Positions 34,114 to 43,634 of a DNA stretch of 64,000 nucleotides are shown here, piece by piece. Position numbers and translations under genes: made by a program. The stretch covers positions 730,673 through 794,672 of the forward strand of contig FNUU01000001.1 of NCBI GenBank assembly GCA_900108205.1, given 5' to 3'. Each line of letters opens with the position of its first letter. The stretch's first letter is position 1. The stretch is from Eubacterium ruminantium. GTDB taxonomy: Bacteria; Bacillota; Clostridia; Lachnospirales; Lachnospiraceae. The notes under the pieces were generated by a model. The model was not told the DNA's origin. It did no database searches and saw only the letters and a list, made by a program, of their open reading frames with translations.

Positions 34114-35262
34114 CTAGACCTCCTTTACAGCATTCGCATGCACTTCTTTGTAAGGTCTGATCTGTCTCGATACCGAGAACACGATTCCCAGCTCGATGAG
34201 GAGGAAAAGCAGTGAGCTTCCTCCGTAACTGACAAATGGAAGCGTAACACCCGTGTTTGGCATCAGGTTTGTTACAACGCACATATTTACCACCACCTGG
34301 AAACCGATATGAATGATAACGCCTGTTACAAGGAAGCTTCCAAATCTGTCCGGTGCTCCTTCTGCTATCATTCTGAGTCTCCACAAAAACAGTATGAATA
34401 CAACTACAAGACCTATTCCGCCAATTATGCCAAGCTCCTCGCAGACAACTGAAAATATCATATCATTATGAGCTTCCGGGATGAATCCCATTTTCTGAAT
34501 ACTCTGTCCGAGTCCTCTTCCAAAAAGTCCTCCCGAACCTATGGCATATAATGACTGCATAGTCTGATAACCATTTTCAGAGGTTTCCGGATTAAGCCAC
34601 GCCTCGATTCGATTCCCTCTGTATCCCGCCTTTGTGATAAAGATTATGACACCTATCACGCCGATTATTCCGATAATAACTATATATCTGATCTTCGGTG
34701 TTGCGATAAACCACATACCTACCATTATAACTCCGCAGATGATAGCTGTACTCAGATTTTCTATGGCGATAGGTATTATAAGCGCTATAGGCACTATAAA
34801 AACCTTCGCAGTATCGATGATATTGTCCAGAGCGCTGCTGTAAGCCGTCAGAGCATGAGCCATATATATTATTATGGCCAGCTTAACTATCTCGGAAGGC
34901 TGAAAGGTAAAACCGGCAATATACAGCCATCTGGTGGAACCGTTCTCCGAAGTACCTGCAAAATGCACCAGCATCATAAGTCCAAAGGATACTATCGCTA
35001 TCATCAGAGCAAACAGCCTTATCTTCTGGTATCTGACAAAGGAAATGACGATCATTAACACAATTCCCACAAGAGCAACCAGTCCCTGACGTTTAAAATA
35101 ATATGCCTCATCTCCGGATAATCTTGCTATATATGAGCTTGCGCTGTAAACCATAACAAGCCCGAACATGGTTAAAAAAAGCGTCATAAAAAGAGCCGGA
35201 TAATCAAAATACGTTCCGGCAAGGAAAAATGAACTTCTTCTTTTCCTTCTGCGTCCTGCCAC
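34114..35262 (-). CDS. ftsW: Septal SEDS glycosyltransferase FtsW
   Basis: 382 residues with ten or so membrane segments. The SEDS hallmarks are GFTFQPSEIVKLAIIIYMAHAL, GLGQSIQKMGFIPEAHNDMIFSVVCEELG and LPFVSYGGSSLL. It polymerises lipid II into septal glycan together with the class B PBP encoded upstream in the cluster. Next gene ftsQ begins at once after its stop codon. A 13-bp tandem repeat array lies directly upstream. Confidence 0.96.
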   Translation of the reverse strand: MAGRRRKRRSSFFLAGTYFDYPALFMTLFLTMFGLVMVYSASSYIARLSGDEAYYFKRQGLVALVGIVLMIVISFVRYQKIRLFALMIAIVSFGLMMLVHFAGTSENGSTRWLYIAGFTFQPSEIVKLAIIIYMAHALTAYSSALDNIIDTAKVFIVPIALIIPIAIENLSTAIICGVIMVGMWFIATPKIRYIVIIGIIGVIGVIIFITKAGYRGNRIEAWLNPETSENGYQTMQSLYAIGSGGLFGRGLGQSIQKMGFIPEAHNDMIFSVVCEELGIIGGIGLVVVFILFLWRLRMIAEGAPDRFGSFLVTGVIIHIGFQVVVNMCVVTNLMPNTGVTLPFVSYGGSSLLFLLIELGIVFSVSRQIRPYKEVHANAVKEV

Positions 35263-35282
35263 TTTTTCTTCCCTTTCTGTCT

Positions 35283-35360
35283 GTCTTATTTGCCCATCTT
35301 ATTGGTCTATCTTATTTATCTATCTTATTTATCTATCTTATTTATCTATCTTATTTGTCA
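35283..35360. repeat. 13-bp tandem repeat array, six copies
   Basis: The unit is ATCTTATTTATCT, with starts at 35283, 35296, 35309, 35322, 35335 and 35348. It spans the 88-nt gap between the murD stop and the ftsW start, the last unit entering the murD stop codon. The array ends about 20 nt before the ftsW start codon. Confidence 0.88.
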
Positions 35361-36730
35361 CTCTCAGGATCTTCGATCTCATTAACATACTGTTTGAAGA
35401 GCTTTCCTCTCTCTTCATAGCTCTTAAACATATCCCAGCTTGCACAGGCAGGTGATAAGAGCACACTATCCTGCGGCATGGCATGTTCATTGCAGAACAT
35501 AACAGCATCTCTCAATGTATCCATAAATACAATATTGTTAAAGCCGTGATTTTTTGCACATTTAGCAATATCCTCAGCTGTTTCGCCTATAAGTACCAGA
35601 TATCTTACCTTTGCTTTGAATTCATCAACCCACTCATCATAAGTTGACTTCTTGTCATAACCGCCGCCTATAAGAAGCGTTGTGGATTTCATAGCCTTCA
35701 GAGCCTTAATGGCTGCATCCGGATTTGTTCCCTTGGAATCATTGTAGTAAGAAACTCCGCCTATCTTTCTAACGAATTCTATTCTGTGCTCAACGCCCAT
35801 AAACTCTGATATAACCTTAGCTATGGTCTCCACAGGGATACCCATATAATATGTTACTGCAACTGCCGCAAGCACATTTTCAACATTATGATCCCCAAGA
35901 ATCTTTATGTCCTTAAGATCTATAACAAAAATTTCTTCACTGTCTTCTTTATCTTTAACATAGATGGCGCCATTCTTAACATAGACACCTGAAGGAAGAA
36001 CGGTGGTTCTGCTGAAGCATACCACTCTTGCCTTTGAAACCCAGTCTCTCCTGTTCATTGTTTCAGGATCATCATAATTAAGTATGCAGACATCCTCTTC
36101 TGTCTGATTCTTTGTTATATCAAATTTAGCCCTTGCATAATTGTCAAAGGTATAGTGTCTGTTCAGATGATCAGGTGTAAGATTAAGTATCGCAGATACT
36201 CTTGGCCTGAAGTCATGGATCGTTTCGAGCTGGAAGCTGCTTATCTCCGCAGCAACAAAAGTTTCTTCATCTGTTGAATCTGCAAACTGTGCAAATGGAA
36301 TTCCGATATTTCCGACAACAACACTGTTATCACTGTGAGCCTTAAAAATCTCACCAACGAGAGTGGTTGTAGTGGTCTTGCCATTTGTTCCTGTTATAGC
36401 TGCTATCTTTCCTTTATTGAAATAATATGCAAGCTCGATCTCGCTCCATACAGGTATCCCATGTTCCTTAACCTTCAGAACGAATTCGCTGTCTACCGGT
36501 ATACCAGGGCTGATGACCATAAGGTCAGCATCCTTTAATTCCCTGGCTGTAAGCTTGCCTAAAACAACTCTTATATTCTTCACTCCGGAAAAACCTTTTA
36601 AGAGCTCTTCCTTATCCAGTTTGTCATTTTCATCAAAGAGAATTACTCTTGCTCCATTTCTGAGAAGAAGTCCCGAAGAACTGAAACCACTCTTACCGGC
36701 ACCTGCGACTATAACCTTCTTATCCTTCAT
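35351..36730 (-). CDS. murD: UDP-N-acetylmuramoylalanine-D-glutamate ligase
   Basis: 459 residues. The N-terminal VIVAGAGKSGFSSSGLLLRNG, the ATP site ITGTNGKTTTTTLVG, NLTPDHLNRHY and the C-terminal LLSPACASWDMFKSYEERG are diagnostic. It adds D-Glu to UDP-MurNAc-L-Ala in the cytoplasm. 22 nt after mraY. Confidence 0.98.
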   Translation of the reverse strand: MKDKKVIVAGAGKSGFSSSGLLLRNGARVILFDENDKLDKEELLKGFSGVKNIRVVLGKLTARELKDADLMVISPGIPVDSEFVLKVKEHGIPVWSEIELAYYFNKGKIAAITGTNGKTTTTTLVGEIFKAHSDNSVVVGNIGIPFAQFADSTDEETFVAAEISSFQLETIHDFRPRVSAILNLTPDHLNRHYTFDNYARAKFDITKNQTEEDVCILNYDDPETMNRRDWVSKARVVCFSRTTVLPSGVYVKNGAIYVKDKEDSEEIFVIDLKDIKILGDHNVENVLAAVAVTYYMGIPVETIAKVISEFMGVEHRIEFVRKIGGVSYYNDSKGTNPDAAIKALKAMKSTTLLIGGGYDKKSTYDEWVDEFKAKVRYLVLIGETAEDIAKCAKNHGFNNIVFMDTLRDAVMFCNEHAMPQDSVLLSPACASWDMFKSYEERGKLFKQYVNEIEDPESDK

Positions 36731-36752
36731 TTGTATTATCCTCCTAACTATC

Positions 36753-37745
36753 CTACAAAGCCATTAAAGAGACCATCATAAGGAGCACCGTTACTATGGT
36801 GAACATTGTGACAACCTTTGTCTCCTCCCATCCACCAAGTTCAAAATGATGATGGATAGGCGCCATTCTGAAAAATCTCCTCTTACCATGCGTTGCCTTA
36901 AATACAAGCACCTGTATTATAACCGAAATAACTTCTATAAGATATATAAATGCAATAAATACTATTATAAACGGCTGGCGGAGCACAAGTGCTGCAGCAG
37001 CTGTATATCCTCCCAGCATCAGTGAGCCTGTATCGCCCATGAAAACCTTTGCAGGGTGGCAATTAAATACCAGGAATCCCAGTAATGCACCAAGCATGGC
37101 TGCAGAGGCTGCCGAAACGCCATAATTTCCATATAAAGTTCCGGCTATCATAAAGAATAACGCAATAACCGAAGTAACCGATGAAGCCAATCCGTCAAGA
37201 CCATCTGTAAAGTTGGAACCATTTACCGTTCCGATAACTGTTATAAATAAAAGTACATAATAGAACCATCCAAGATTCCAGGTTGTATCTGTAAAAGGAA
37301 GCCTGATAATTGTAGCATCATCCACATTAAAATGCATCCATACCGCAAGTCCGGCAGTTACAACAAACTGTCCTGCCATCTTCTGCAGCGGTGTAAGTCC
37401 CTCGGAACGCTTTAAAACGATTTTTGTAAAATCATCCGCCAGTCCGACAAGTCCATAACCACCGGCTGTTATAAGGATCGGAAGAACGTCTGTATAATTC
37501 GTCCAGAAAAACATAACAACGGAGATTGCCGCATATGCCATAAGGATCATAATGCCGCCCATGGTCGGTGTCCCGGCTTTCTTCTTATGTGCCTCAGGCC
37601 CCTCCTCCCGGATATACTGTCCAAATTTTAATCTGTGAAGTACCGGTATCATTATCTTACACAGGATCACACACACCAGAAATGCAGAAAGCACCGGAAA
37701 TGCAATATCCCTTTTAATATCGATACCACTTTGAAGACCAAACAT
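36753..37745 (-). CDS. mraY: Phospho-N-acetylmuramoyl-pentapeptide transferase
   Basis: 330 residues with ten membrane segments. Active-site motifs are GLVGLADDFTKI (the DD pair), NGSNFTDGLDGLA, VFMGDTGSLMLGG and the HHHFE loop (MAPIHHHFELGGW). It makes lipid I on the inner membrane face. Confidence 0.98.
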   Translation of the reverse strand: MFGLQSGIDIKRDIAFPVLSAFLVCVILCKIMIPVLHRLKFGQYIREEGPEAHKKKAGTPTMGGIMILMAYAAISVVMFFWTNYTDVLPILITAGGYGLVGLADDFTKIVLKRSEGLTPLQKMAGQFVVTAGLAVWMHFNVDDATIIRLPFTDTTWNLGWFYYVLLFITVIGTVNGSNFTDGLDGLASSVTSVIALFFMIAGTLYGNYGVSAASAAMLGALLGFLVFNCHPAKVFMGDTGSLMLGGYTAAAALVLRQPFIIVFIAFIYLIEVISVIIQVLVFKATHGKRRFFRMAPIHHHFELGGWEETKVVTMFTIVTVLLMMVSLMAL

Positions 37746-37790
37746 TTATTTATTCCTCCTGGAAATATACGTAATACGCAATTTTACAGA

Positions 37791-39854
37791 TTACTGTTCT
37801 GCATCCGTCGGAGTCGGAGTCATATAATCTCCCTCCGAATTGGAAGTTGCGCCTATAGAATCATAATCGTTAACGCCGCCGCCTGCAACATCATTTTCAC
37901 GAATTTCACCTTCATATACCGGAACAGCAGGATCATAGTAAGATTCATCTCCCGCATAAACATCATCTGACTTATAAATATTCATGTATGGGAAGAGGTC
38001 CTCTGCAACCATATGAAACACCTCTGCACCGGCTCCTGTAAGGTACTGAAAATCAACATGCGGCTCATCAACTATACAGTATATAACCACCTTCGGATCT
38101 TCAACAGGTGCGAAACCTATAAATGACAGAAGATATTTGTTATTTCCTCTCGGGATCTTCTCAGCCGTTCCTGTTTTACCTCCGATGGAATATCCATCAA
38201 TTGCTGCTCTCCAGCCCGATCCATCACTGACAACTTTCTTGAGTATTCCCCTCATCTGAGCAGATGTATCCTCAGATATAGTTCTTCTAACAAGCACCTT
38301 ATCAAAGCTTTTAACCAGGTTGCCATTGCTGTCAAGTATCTTACTGACAACGTGAGGCTTATAATAGTAGCCTCCATTTATAGCTGAGCAAAATGCAGTT
38401 CCAAGCTGCATCATCGTAACCGTAACGCCCTGTCCGAATGAAGAAGTAGCAAGCTCTACCGGATTAAGTGTATCCTTATGGAATACCAGCGAAGAAAGTG
38501 ACGCTTCACTCTGTTCTCCCGGAAGATCAACATTTGTTCTCTGACCAAATCCAAAAAGCACCTGATACTTGTCAAATATCTCAGGACCTTCCATCTCTGC
38601 TATCTGCATAAGGCAGTCATTGCAGGAATTTTCTACTGCGCCCGAAACCGTAAGCATACCATGTCCGCTCTGGTTTACGCAGCAGATCTCCCAGTCAGCC
38701 ACCACCTGTGAGCCATCACAATAAAATGTCTCTGATCCGTCAAGCACCTTGTCTTCAAGAGCACCCGCCACCGTGAATACCTTATATGTAGAACCCGGCT
38801 CGAAACAGTCACTTACAACGAAGCTTCTCCAAAGCTGATTCAATCTGTCAACCTTATCATCATCTGACATATTTTTCATAATCTGCTCATACTCTGCGTC
38901 AGAAGCAGAAGCAAACTGATATCTCAGATATTTTGTATCGTAAGCATCATTCGGATCATACTGGTGACCATTACAGAGAGCAAGTATCTCGCAGGTATTC
39001 GGATCCATAACAAGCACGGAAACATTTTCCGCACCAACCGTTGTCATATATTCATCAACATTATCCTGAACTATCTTCTGTATTTCCGCATCGATGGTCG
39101 TAACTACTGTATCACCATCCGTTGCAGGCTCTGTTGTTTTCTGTGTACTGTAGTCATCTGTCAGATATACGTAAGTACGTCCGTCTTCGCCATTGAGATA
39201 TTCATTGTACTCACCCTCAATACCGCCAAGACCTACATTTCCACTGACTACGAACCCAAGCATATGGCAGCCAAGAACACCGTTCGGATACTCTCGGACG
39301 TAGCTTTCCTCAAACCAGACTCCGACAACCTCATCCTTATCCTTTGCATAGTCGTTAAACTTCTTTACCTGTTCGTAGTTGAGCCCTTTTCTGACTACAT
39401 CGTAAAGAGATTCCGTATCCTCAAGATAGCGATTAAGCTCTTCCTCCGTAACATCAAAAAATCTTACAAGAGCTTTTACCGTGCCTTCTCTGTACTTCTC
39501 ATTTCTGACAATATTCTTAGGCTCGATAATGAGGTTATACACCTTACTGCTCATTGCAAGAACACTTCCATTTCTGTCCAGGATCTCGCCCCTTTTATAT
39601 GGCACAGCCGTACTGGTATAATTTCTCTGGCTGAGCACCTGACTTTCATACTCTTTACCTTTTTTTACATTGAGCTGGATAAGTCTTCCGGCTACCACAA
39701 TAAGGGCAATTGTTATAAATCCCATAACGACAAGAAGGTGTATCCTCATTCGCCTGAGGAACACCTTTCTTCTCGGTCTATTCACTTTTCTTCGGGTAAC
39801 GTTTCCGTCTCCCCTTCTATCAGTTATCTCACTCATATGACCTTTTCCATCCAT
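37791..39854 (-). CDS. ftsI: Class B penicillin-binding protein (FtsI/PBP2b/SpoVD type)
   Basis: 687 residues. A cytoplasmic basic start, a membrane helix (about 33-55), a dimerisation domain and the transpeptidase domain with catalytic Ser in GSTYKVFTV, the SxN motif in VENSCNDC, and KTGT in IGGKTGTAEK. There is no C-terminal PASTA domain; an acidic, flexible tail of ~60 residues ends TPTPTDAEQ. It crosslinks septal wall with FtsW. Two in-frame starts (MDGKGHM) are possible; the first is used here. Confidence 0.94.
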   Translation of the reverse strand: MDGKGHMSEITDRRGDGNVTRRKVNRPRRKVFLRRMRIHLLVVMGFITIALIVVAGRLIQLNVKKGKEYESQVLSQRNYTSTAVPYKRGEILDRNGSVLAMSSKVYNLIIEPKNIVRNEKYREGTVKALVRFFDVTEEELNRYLEDTESLYDVVRKGLNYEQVKKFNDYAKDKDEVVGVWFEESYVREYPNGVLGCHMLGFVVSGNVGLGGIEGEYNEYLNGEDGRTYVYLTDDYSTQKTTEPATDGDTVVTTIDAEIQKIVQDNVDEYMTTVGAENVSVLVMDPNTCEILALCNGHQYDPNDAYDTKYLRYQFASASDAEYEQIMKNMSDDDKVDRLNQLWRSFVVSDCFEPGSTYKVFTVAGALEDKVLDGSETFYCDGSQVVADWEICCVNQSGHGMLTVSGAVENSCNDCLMQIAEMEGPEIFDKYQVLFGFGQRTNVDLPGEQSEASLSSLVFHKDTLNPVELATSSFGQGVTVTMMQLGTAFCSAINGGYYYKPHVVSKILDSNGNLVKSFDKVLVRRTISEDTSAQMRGILKKVVSDGSGWRAAIDGYSIGGKTGTAEKIPRGNNKYLLSFIGFAPVEDPKVVIYCIVDEPHVDFQYLTGAGAEVFHMVAEDLFPYMNIYKSDDVYAGDESYYDPAVPVYEGEIRENDVAGGGVNDYDSIGATSNSEGDYMTPTPTDAEQ

Positions 39855-39889
39855 TTCGCTTCAATATGAGTTAGGATTAGTCATTCAGA

Positions 39890-40501
39890 TCAATCAGCAC
39901 TCGGAACATCTCTGTACTGATTTACATAGTCTTCATTTGAAGCGTCATAATATACTATCTGTCCCTTCTGGGAATATACCATACCAAGATCGTTTACAGC
40001 AATATCGTAGATTTCCTGAAGTGTATATGCATTGCTGATGCTGTTTTCAAACGCCTCATTATCCGCCTTTGCCTCACGTATCTCGCTCTGAAGTCCGGAG
40101 ATTGCATTCTTCTTGCTGTCAACCTGATTCTCCATTCTTAACATGTTCGCACATGATGCTATCATAATTACCATGGCAAGTGCAAGGAAAAATGTATATT
40201 TAAAATCAAAAGCCAGTGATTTTCTTGCTTTAATTGCCGAAACTCTGTATGTAACAGGCTGTTTTCTTGCCGCCTGTCTTCTCTGTGGTCTTCTTTCAGC
40301 GTCAGGTCTTGCCGGAACTCTTTCTGTTCTTCTTGTCGGCTGAACTTCCGGCTGAACTGCCTGCTTTGGTCTCCTTGTAGGGATATATGCGGGAGCGGCA
40401 CTGAAATAGATATCTCTCTTTCTTACTGTGCTTCCATCAATATAATACATATCATTTGCCATATTTCTTCTTACATCCTGTCTCTGTCTTCTCTGTTCCA
40501 T
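39890..40501 (-). CDS. FtsL-like divisome subunit
   Basis: 203 residues. A long basic cytoplasmic N-terminus (about 1-105, rich in Arg, Gln and Pro), one membrane helix (about 106-125; YTFFLALAMVIMIASCANML), then a short coiled coil (QVDSKKNAISGLQSEIREAKADNEAFE split over residues 130-160). Position between rsmH and the class B PBP identifies it as FtsL by synteny; sequence similarity in this family is always weak. The N-terminal extension is longer than in Bacillus FtsL. Confidence 0.82.
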   Translation of the reverse strand: MEQRRQRQDVRRNMANDMYYIDGSTVRKRDIYFSAAPAYIPTRRPKQAVQPEVQPTRRTERVPARPDAERRPQRRQAARKQPVTYRVSAIKARKSLAFDFKYTFFLALAMVIMIASCANMLRMENQVDSKKNAISGLQSEIREAKADNEAFENSISNAYTLQEIYDIAVNDLGMVYSQKGQIVYYDASNEDYVNQYRDVPSAD

Positions 40502-40507
40502 CTTCCT

Positions 40508-41455
40508 TTATCTCCCCACCTTTTTTTCAAACACCCTGAGTTTCGAACTTTTTGCTCTTGGATTAATGGACAGCTCCTCTTCCCCCGGAGCTATCGGTTT
40601 TCGGGTTACCACATCGCCTCTGGATTTCCTTCCGCACACACAAACCGGAAATTCAGGCGGGCAGATGCATGGGTTCATTGCATTTTTAAAAATATTCTTT
40701 ACTATTCTGTCTTCTAACGAATGGAAGGTTATTACACAAAGTCTTCCACCCGGATTTAAGAGATCGATCATTTTATCAAGGGACTGTTCCAGAACCTCAA
40801 GCTCATGGTTCAGTTCAATACGTATTGCCTGATAGGTCTGCTTAGCAGGATGTCCTGCCTTTCTCTTAACCTTTTCCGGAAGAGCCGACTTAATGACTTC
40901 ATTTAACTGAAATGTTGTCATTATCCTGTTCTTCTCCCTGGCAGCCACTATAGCTTTAGCAATCCTTGCCGCAAATGGATCCTCGCCGTATTCTCTGATG
41001 ATCCTTGTAAGATCTCCCTCTGTATAATCATTTACTATATCTTCCGCGGTCTTTCCCGAATCCTTATCCATTCTCATATCAAGCGGAGCATCTTCCCTGT
41101 ATGAAAATCCTCTGTCCTTATTGTCCAGCTGATAAGAAGAAACACCCAGATCCAAAAGGATTCCGTCAAGCCCGTTTATTCCAAGATCCTTTAAAATGGT
41201 ATCTATATTTACAAAATTACTTTTAACGATCGTAAGCTTGTCAGCGTACTCACTAAGTCGATTCCTTGTCGATTCAATAGCTTCTCTGTCCTGATCGGTT
41301 GCTACAAGTCTTCCTGAAGCACCAAGCCTCTTCAGTATTTGCTCTGAATGACCTCCGCCTCCGAGAGTTCCATCGAAATAAATACCATCCTCTTTAATTT
41401 TCAGATTCTCTATAACTTCATTTAAAAGTACAGGTATATGACTGAACTCCACCAC
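40508..41455 (-). CDS. rsmH: 16S rRNA (cytosine(1402)-N4)-methyltransferase
   Basis: 315 residues. [29 protein letters not shown] (AdoMet site) and [18 protein letters not shown] (CVISFHSLEDR-like) are family signatures. It methylates C1402 in the decoding centre. Second gene of the dcw cluster, 58 nt after mraZ. Confidence 0.97.
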   Translation of the reverse strand: MVEFSHIPVLLNEVIENLKIKEDGIYFDGTLGGGGHSEQILKRLGASGRLVATDQDREAIESTRNRLSEYADKLTIVKSNFVNIDTILKDLGINGLDGILLDLGVSSYQLDNKDRGFSYREDAPLDMRMDKDSGKTAEDIVNDYTEGDLTRIIREYGEDPFAARIAKAIVAAREKNRIMTTFQLNEVIKSALPEKVKRKAGHPAKQTYQAIRIELNHELEVLEQSLDKMIDLLNPGGRLCVITFHSLEDRIVKNIFKNAMNPCICPPEFPVCVCGRKSRGDVVTRKPIAPGEEELSINPRAKSSKLRVFEKKVGR

Positions 41456-41513
41456 TTTTCACCACCGTTTCCCAACAGGCTGAAGTATTCTGATGTCATT
41501 TCCCGTCAGCCTT

Positions 41514-41966
41514 TTAAAAATCAATATCAAAATCAGATTCTTCAAGGAGCTTTTTAATATTTTCCTTAGACAGTTCAGGTTTGCTGAAGGTCTTATTCCA
41601 GGTTTCCTTGTTCCAGATTTCAGCCTTCTCGCCATTACCTACTATAACTACCTCTCTGTCGAGTCCAAGCTCCTCACGAAAGTTTTGTGGAATAAGTGTA
41701 CGTCCCTGACTATCGAATTCCGAATCGCAGGCATTTGCCTGAAAGAGACGCTTAATGTTTCTTGCAAGATCCTTCTTGTTGCCCAAAGCTCTGAGCTTTT
41801 CAGCCAGCTTATCCCACTCATCAAGGCTGTAGAGATATATACATTCCTCAAATCCAATGGTCATTACAAACTGTCTTCCAAGAGAATCTCTGAGTTTTGC
41901 AGGAATAATGACTCTGCCCTTAGCATCAATATTATGATTGTAATTACCGATCATGCTTCTGGCCAA
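41514..41966 (-). CDS. mraZ: Transcriptional regulator MraZ
   Basis: 150 residues with two SpoVT/AbrB-type repeats (GNYNHNIDAKGRVIIPAKLRD and CDSEFDSQGRTLIPQNFRE), as in all MraZ. A TTG start at 41966 is chosen because AAGGAGG lies 8 nt upstream; the next ATG (41954) is too far from it. It regulates the dcw cluster by binding direct repeats in its own promoter. In this window the upstream repeats include GGTGG..GGTGG motifs (around 42050-42105), which may be its sites. Confidence 0.95.
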   Translation of the reverse strand: MARSMIGNYNHNIDAKGRVIIPAKLRDSLGRQFVMTIGFEECIYLYSLDEWDKLAEKLRALGNKKDLARNIKRLFQANACDSEFDSQGRTLIPQNFREELGLDREVVIVGNGEKAEIWNKETWNKTFSKPELSKENIKKLLEESDFDIDF

Positions 41967-42003
41967 AGTCTTAATCCTCCTTCCTCATAATAGTGTTCGC
42001 AAG

Positions 42004-42084
42004 TTATCAACATGCCCTCAAAAAATATCAACAATGTTAACAACTTATCCACCACTTCGTTCCCTTTGGTGTGATTTATCCACC
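42004..42084. promoter_or_regulatory. DnaA-box-like motifs upstream of mraZ
   Basis: TTATCAACA at 42004, TTATCCACC at 42045 and TTATCCACC at 42076, each one mismatch from TTATCCACA; a perfect TTATCCACA is at 42396-42404. Part of the 492-nt gap 41967-42458, which has no gene. The region also contains the GGTGG repeats and the mraZ ribosome binding site. Confidence 0.4.
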
Positions 42085-42216
42085 CTTTCGCACCACCTGC
42101 ATACAATATTACATTAATTCCTCCCCTTTTTCAAGTGGCTTTTCCTTGAAAAAGCGCTGATTTTTATGCTATTTTCGACAAATTTTCACAGTAATTTTCG
42201 TTATTTTGCACAACAA

Positions 42217-42240
42217 AAAAGCTACCCGAAGGTAGCTTTT
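42217..42240 (-). terminator. Terminator downstream of lgt
   Basis: AAAAGCTACC-CGAA-GGTAGCTTTT with T6 on the minus strand. It isolates lgt from mraZ transcription. Confidence 0.85.
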
Positions 42241-42297
42241 CCATATTTTGTGTTTGCATTTTAAACAACAACTATATATAGTTTTTGTAATATTTTA

Positions 42298-42456
42298 TCA
42301 CCACTTGGCTCCACAGGAATAGTCTTTTTTGTCACCACTTGGCTCCACCGATGCAGTTTTTTTGTCACCACTCGCCGCCACTGATGGATTGGGTTTTATC
42401 CACACTGTTCCGCTGACATTGTATTTTTATCACCACTTGCCGCCACAGGTAAGACG
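42298..42456 (-). repeat. Degenerate ~33-bp repeats in the lgt 3' region
   Basis: TCACCACTTGGCTCCAC-type units start at 42298, 42332, 42365 and 42430 (spacing 34, 33 and 65, i.e. one degenerate unit between). Read on the minus strand they translate as V(A/E)(A/P)SGDK(K/N)TAS repeats, first in frame with lgt just after its stop, then shifted. They look like a decayed coding tail. Confidence 0.65.
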
Positions 42457-42458
42457 TA

Positions 42459-43613
42459 TTATTTTTTTGATGATTTTCCGGAGTCAGTTGTCGTTTTCTT
42501 TTTAGTCCCTGGTTTATCCGAATCAACCGATTCATTCTTTTCAGACTCTGATTTTTCTGAATCAACTGTTTTTTTCTTTTCAGTCTCTGATTTCCCGGAG
42601 GCATCTGCTGAAGTCTCTTTTTCAGACTCTGATTTTTCTGAATCAGCCGCCTTCAGTTCTGCTTTATATTTCTTCCACTCTGCCCGAGACATTACCGGAT
42701 GGTTTGCAAGTACCGCTCCTCTGGCTATCCTGATCCTGTTCCAGATAAGAATAGCAAATGCGCCTGCAAAACAAAGAATGGCAACCAGCTGTGAAACCTT
42801 AAAAGAACCAGCCATCAATGAATCTGTTCTGATACTCTCTACAAGACATCTTCCTGCGCCATATCCCATGATATACATAAGTGATAATTCACCATCGAAT
42901 TTCTTATTTCTTCTATATAAAAGGATAAGAATCAGAATTGCAAGATTCCAAAGTCCCTCAAGAAGAAATGCAGGATAAACAGTTATACAGCCTTTGCCGT
43001 TTACCATTTCCGGATTCAGAAGCATCTCATTTGTGATAATTCCGGAATCGAGATATCCGTCAAAGGTTCCTTCATTTGCAAAATAATCCACAGGGATCGC
43101 CATCCTGATGAAAGAATCTGTATACGCGCCAAACACTTCTCGATTAAAGAAGTTTCCCCATCTTCCAAGTATCTGTCCGACAAGAACTCCCATGCAGACT
43201 GTATCACCCATAAGCGGAAGACTCAGTTTTTTAACCTTATTAAATATGAAAGCCACCAGCACTCCGACTATAAGTCCACCGTATATGGCAAGTCCGCCCT
43301 CTCTGATATTTATGATATCAACAAAGGTTTTCCAGAATCCCTTGCCCTTCTGGTAATACTCGTCCCAGCTGAAAATAACATAATATATTCTGGCTCCTAT
43401 TATACACGGAATAATAAGCCAAAGGAAAAAGTCCAGATAGGTTTCCTCATCCTGCCCGCTCATTTTTGCTTCCCTTGCAGCTATAAGAAGCGCCAGTATA
43501 AAGCCCACTGCAATAACTACAGCATAAAGCTTTATTTCTATTCCAAATATTTTAAACCCGGAAGGAACATTTCCAAGCTTTATCCCAATACCGGGAAAAT
43601 AAATACCGTTCAT
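42459..43613 (-). CDS. lgt: Prolipoprotein diacylglyceryl transferase with Ser/Glu/Lys repeat tail
   Basis: 384 residues. Seven membrane segments; the Lgt signature GRWGNFFNREVFG and the GGLAIYGGLI active-site loop are intact. It transfers diacylglycerol to the lipobox cysteine of lipoproteins such as those at 1548 and 16429. The last ~75 residues are a low-complexity tail (SEKSESEKETSADASGK-type repeats), absent from typical Lgt of ~270-300 residues. Ribosome binding site AAGGG before ATG. Confidence 0.95.
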   Translation of the reverse strand: MNGIYFPGIGIKLGNVPSGFKIFGIEIKLYAVVIAVGFILALLIAAREAKMSGQDEETYLDFFLWLIIPCIIGARIYYVIFSWDEYYQKGKGFWKTFVDIINIREGGLAIYGGLIVGVLVAFIFNKVKKLSLPLMGDTVCMGVLVGQILGRWGNFFNREVFGAYTDSFIRMAIPVDYFANEGTFDGYLDSGIITNEMLLNPEMVNGKGCITVYPAFLLEGLWNLAILILILLYRRNKKFDGELSLMYIMGYGAGRCLVESIRTDSLMAGSFKVSQLVAILCFAGAFAILIWNRIRIARGAVLANHPVMSRAEWKKYKAELKAADSEKSESEKETSADASGKSETEKKKTVDSEKSESEKNESVDSDKPGTKKKTTTDSGKSSKK

Positions 43614-43634
43614 CTTTTTACCCTTCCGATGCTT

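Noticed and set aside
41967..42458. Chromosomal replication origin
   Set aside because: A few DnaA-box-like sites occur, but there is no dnaA, dnaN or clear AT-rich unwinding element with clustered boxes.
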